Positions 13,292 to 14,557 of a DNA stretch of 14,557 nucleotides are shown here, piece after piece. The position numbers were made by a program, and so were the translations under genes. Position 1 is the first letter of the stretch. Every line of letters starts with the position of its first letter. This DNA is from DAOVIY01 sp964441595 (GTDB lineage: Bacteria; Patescibacteriota; Minisyncoccia; UBA6257), in contig CAYTXM010000014.1 in NCBI GenBank assembly GCA_964441595.1, forward strand, positions 1 through 14,557. The letters are read 5' to 3'. Below the pieces are notes generated by a model. It was not told where the DNA came from. It was given only the letters and a program-made list of their open reading frames with translations, and did not search any database.

Positions 13292-14557
13292 GAGCGAATT
13301 TGCTTATCTACTTCTAAGCTAATTTTAGTGGCATTAATGATTTCCTCTAGCGGCATTGGGCTTCTTCTTTGGTGCAAGGAAGAAGCTAAACTTTTTAATT
13401 CTTCAAAAAGCCCCTTGTTTTGTTGGCGCATTTTCATATCAGCTTTTACTCCATATGTTCTCATTCTTTTATAATCATCCAAAATAAATGCCCTACCCTC
13501 AGAATATAATTCCATATATTCTTTGCTCATTTTACTATCCCCTTGCGTTGTATAAACTAAATTAGCCAAAGAGCCATCTTTAAATTTAATAGTAGAAACA
13601 AAGTTATCAGTAGTAAGATAAAACGTATCTTTTGGAGTTATTGAATAAGCGTTAATTTCTTCAATTCCAGATTCAGCTAAATAGCAAAAAACATCAAACA
13701 TATGGCAAGCATTGCCTAAAATTCTTCCTCCTCCTTCATTAGTATTTACCCAATGACTTGGCGCAAGATAAGAATCATTAACCCTATAATTAATTATTAT
13801 TGGACTGCGGCGATCTCTGATTGTTTCTTTTATCTTTTGAATAAACGGAGAAAAACGACGATTAAATCCAACCGCGACAATAGGAGAATAATCAAAATTT
13901 TGTATTTTCAATATATCTAAAATTTCTTTTAATTCTTCTTCCGTTAAACATAATGGTTTCTCTACAAAAACATTCTTCCCAGCTTTTAAAGCGTCAATAA
14001 CCATTTTGGCGTGAAGATTGTGCCTTGTGCTGATAATAACAAGATTTATTTTTGGATCATTAAGTAAAATTTTATAATCAGTTGTGGCAATGCTCGCGTT
14101 ACAGCGGCTGGCAAAATATTTAGCTTTAACTTGATCGTGAGTACAAATCCCGCGAATGTTATAAAATTCCCTTAATTTCATTAAATTAGGCAGATGCACA
14201 GTTTGAGTAAAACTCCCTACTCCTATAATGCCTATCTGAATTTTTCCTTCAATCTTTTGTAGGATAGGTAATTCAATAAATTGTTGTGAGTCTTTTTCTT
14301 TTAAAATAGAGCCAGGATATGAAAGCAGAACTGCTAATGGTTTTTTATTGGAATTCAATAACTTGTATCCCAAACTAGCTTGTTCTAAAGAATATTTTCC
14401 TCCAACCAAAGAACTAAAATCAACTTTTTTGTTTTTTAATAATTGCAGATAAGCCTGCATATTACGATTTTCTGTCCATCTTACATAAGCATAAGGATAA
14501 TCAATTTCTTTTTCTTCATAATCAGAATCACCTCTTCCTGGGCCATAAGAAGTAGAT
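13288..14557 (-). CDS. Bi-domain oxidoreductase, C-terminal part (Gfo/Idh/MocA domain), 5' end beyond right edge
   Basis: The frame is open to the right edge: codons upstream of the first internal ATG (14460) encode SYGPGRGDSDYEEK and YPYAYVRWTENRN, which belong to the protein, so that ATG is not the start. The window holds 422 residues. The first part (about 1-80) matches the end of a zinc-type medium-chain dehydrogenase domain, including ENRNMQAYLQLL and the SLEQASLGYKLL helix. A Gfo/Idh/MocA NAD(P) domain follows: GIIGVGSFTQTVHLPNL with the glycines at about 109-114, EKP (199-201), and the catalytic-region NACHMFD with His285 and Asp288. Proteins with this fusion typically lie in surface-polysaccharide gene clusters and are thought to oxidise or reduce sugar substrates; the substrate here is unknown. 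Its TGA stop lies inside the -35 box of a downstream promoter. Confidence 0.85.
   Translation of the reverse strand, partial: STSYGPGRGDSDYEEKEIDYPYAYVRWTENRNMQAYLQLLKNKKVDFSSLVGGKYSLEQASLGYKLLNSNKKPLAVLLSYPGSILKEKDSQQFIELPILQKIEGKIQIGIIGVGSFTQTVHLPNLMKLREFYNIRGICTHDQVKAKYFASRCNASIATTDYKILLNDPKINLVIISTRHNLHAKMVIDALKAGKNVFVEKPLCLTEEELKEILDILKIQNFDYSPIVAVGFNRRFSPFIQKIKETIRDRRSPIIINYRVNDSYLAPSHWVNTNEGGGRILGNACHMFDVFCYLAESGIEEINAYSITPKDTFYLTTDNFVSTIKFKDGSLANLVYTTQGDSKMSKEYMELYSEGRAFILDDYKRMRTYGVKADMKMRQQNKGLFEELKSLASSLHQRRSPMPLEEIINATKISLEVDKQIRS

Noticed and set aside
1..14557. CRISPR arrays, prophage genes or defence cassettes
   Set aside because: No regularly spaced repeats, integrase, phage structural genes or recognisable defence genes are visible.

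Overview
The window is AT-rich bacterial chromosome, fully packed with genes (largest non-coding gap about 250 bp). The compact layout, one- to four-base gene overlaps, start codons without Shine-Dalgarno motifs, a membrane-anchored Clp-like ATPase and a tandem PilB/GspE ATPase together suggest a small-genome lineage of the Candidate Phyla Radiation (Patescibacteria, Parcubacteria-like). This placement is inference: there is no rRNA here. UGA is used as a stop (tsaE, oxidoreductase), so the UGA-glycine code of Gracilibacteria/SR1 does not apply.

Layout. (1) 1-4261, minus strand, one probable operon in transcription order: a stand-alone EF-Tu domain-2-like protein, an 11-helix amino acid permease, an EndoQ/YqxK-type PHP nuclease, a 115-residue membrane protein, and a membrane-anchored Clp/AAA+ protein that runs off the left edge. 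(2) 4334-10069, minus strand, a second operon: tsaE, polA, a membrane PAS histidine kinase, holA, rpsT, closed by a clear intrinsic terminator at 4334-4364. (3) A 77-bp divergent promoter region, then on the plus strand a 964-residue protein made of two complete PilB/GspE ATPases in series. (4) 13016-13291: two perfect-consensus minus-strand promoters and what looks like a structured non-coding RNA of about 165 nt, enclosed by a 25-bp stem whose 3' arm overlaps the end of the tandem ATPase gene. (5) 13288-14557, minus strand, the C-terminal part of a bi-domain (alcohol dehydrogenase plus Gfo/Idh/MocA) oxidoreductase, cut by the right edge.

Operon 2 joins DNA replication/repair (Pol I, Pol III delta), translation (S20, t6A modification) and an orphan sensor kinase. 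The tandem ATPase would power a type IV pilus or pseudopilus assembly machine whose other parts lie elsewhere. The most unusual items are the unassigned RNA with its twin promoters, the tandem ATPase, and the Clp-like protein whose first AAA+ module has lost its catalytic residues.
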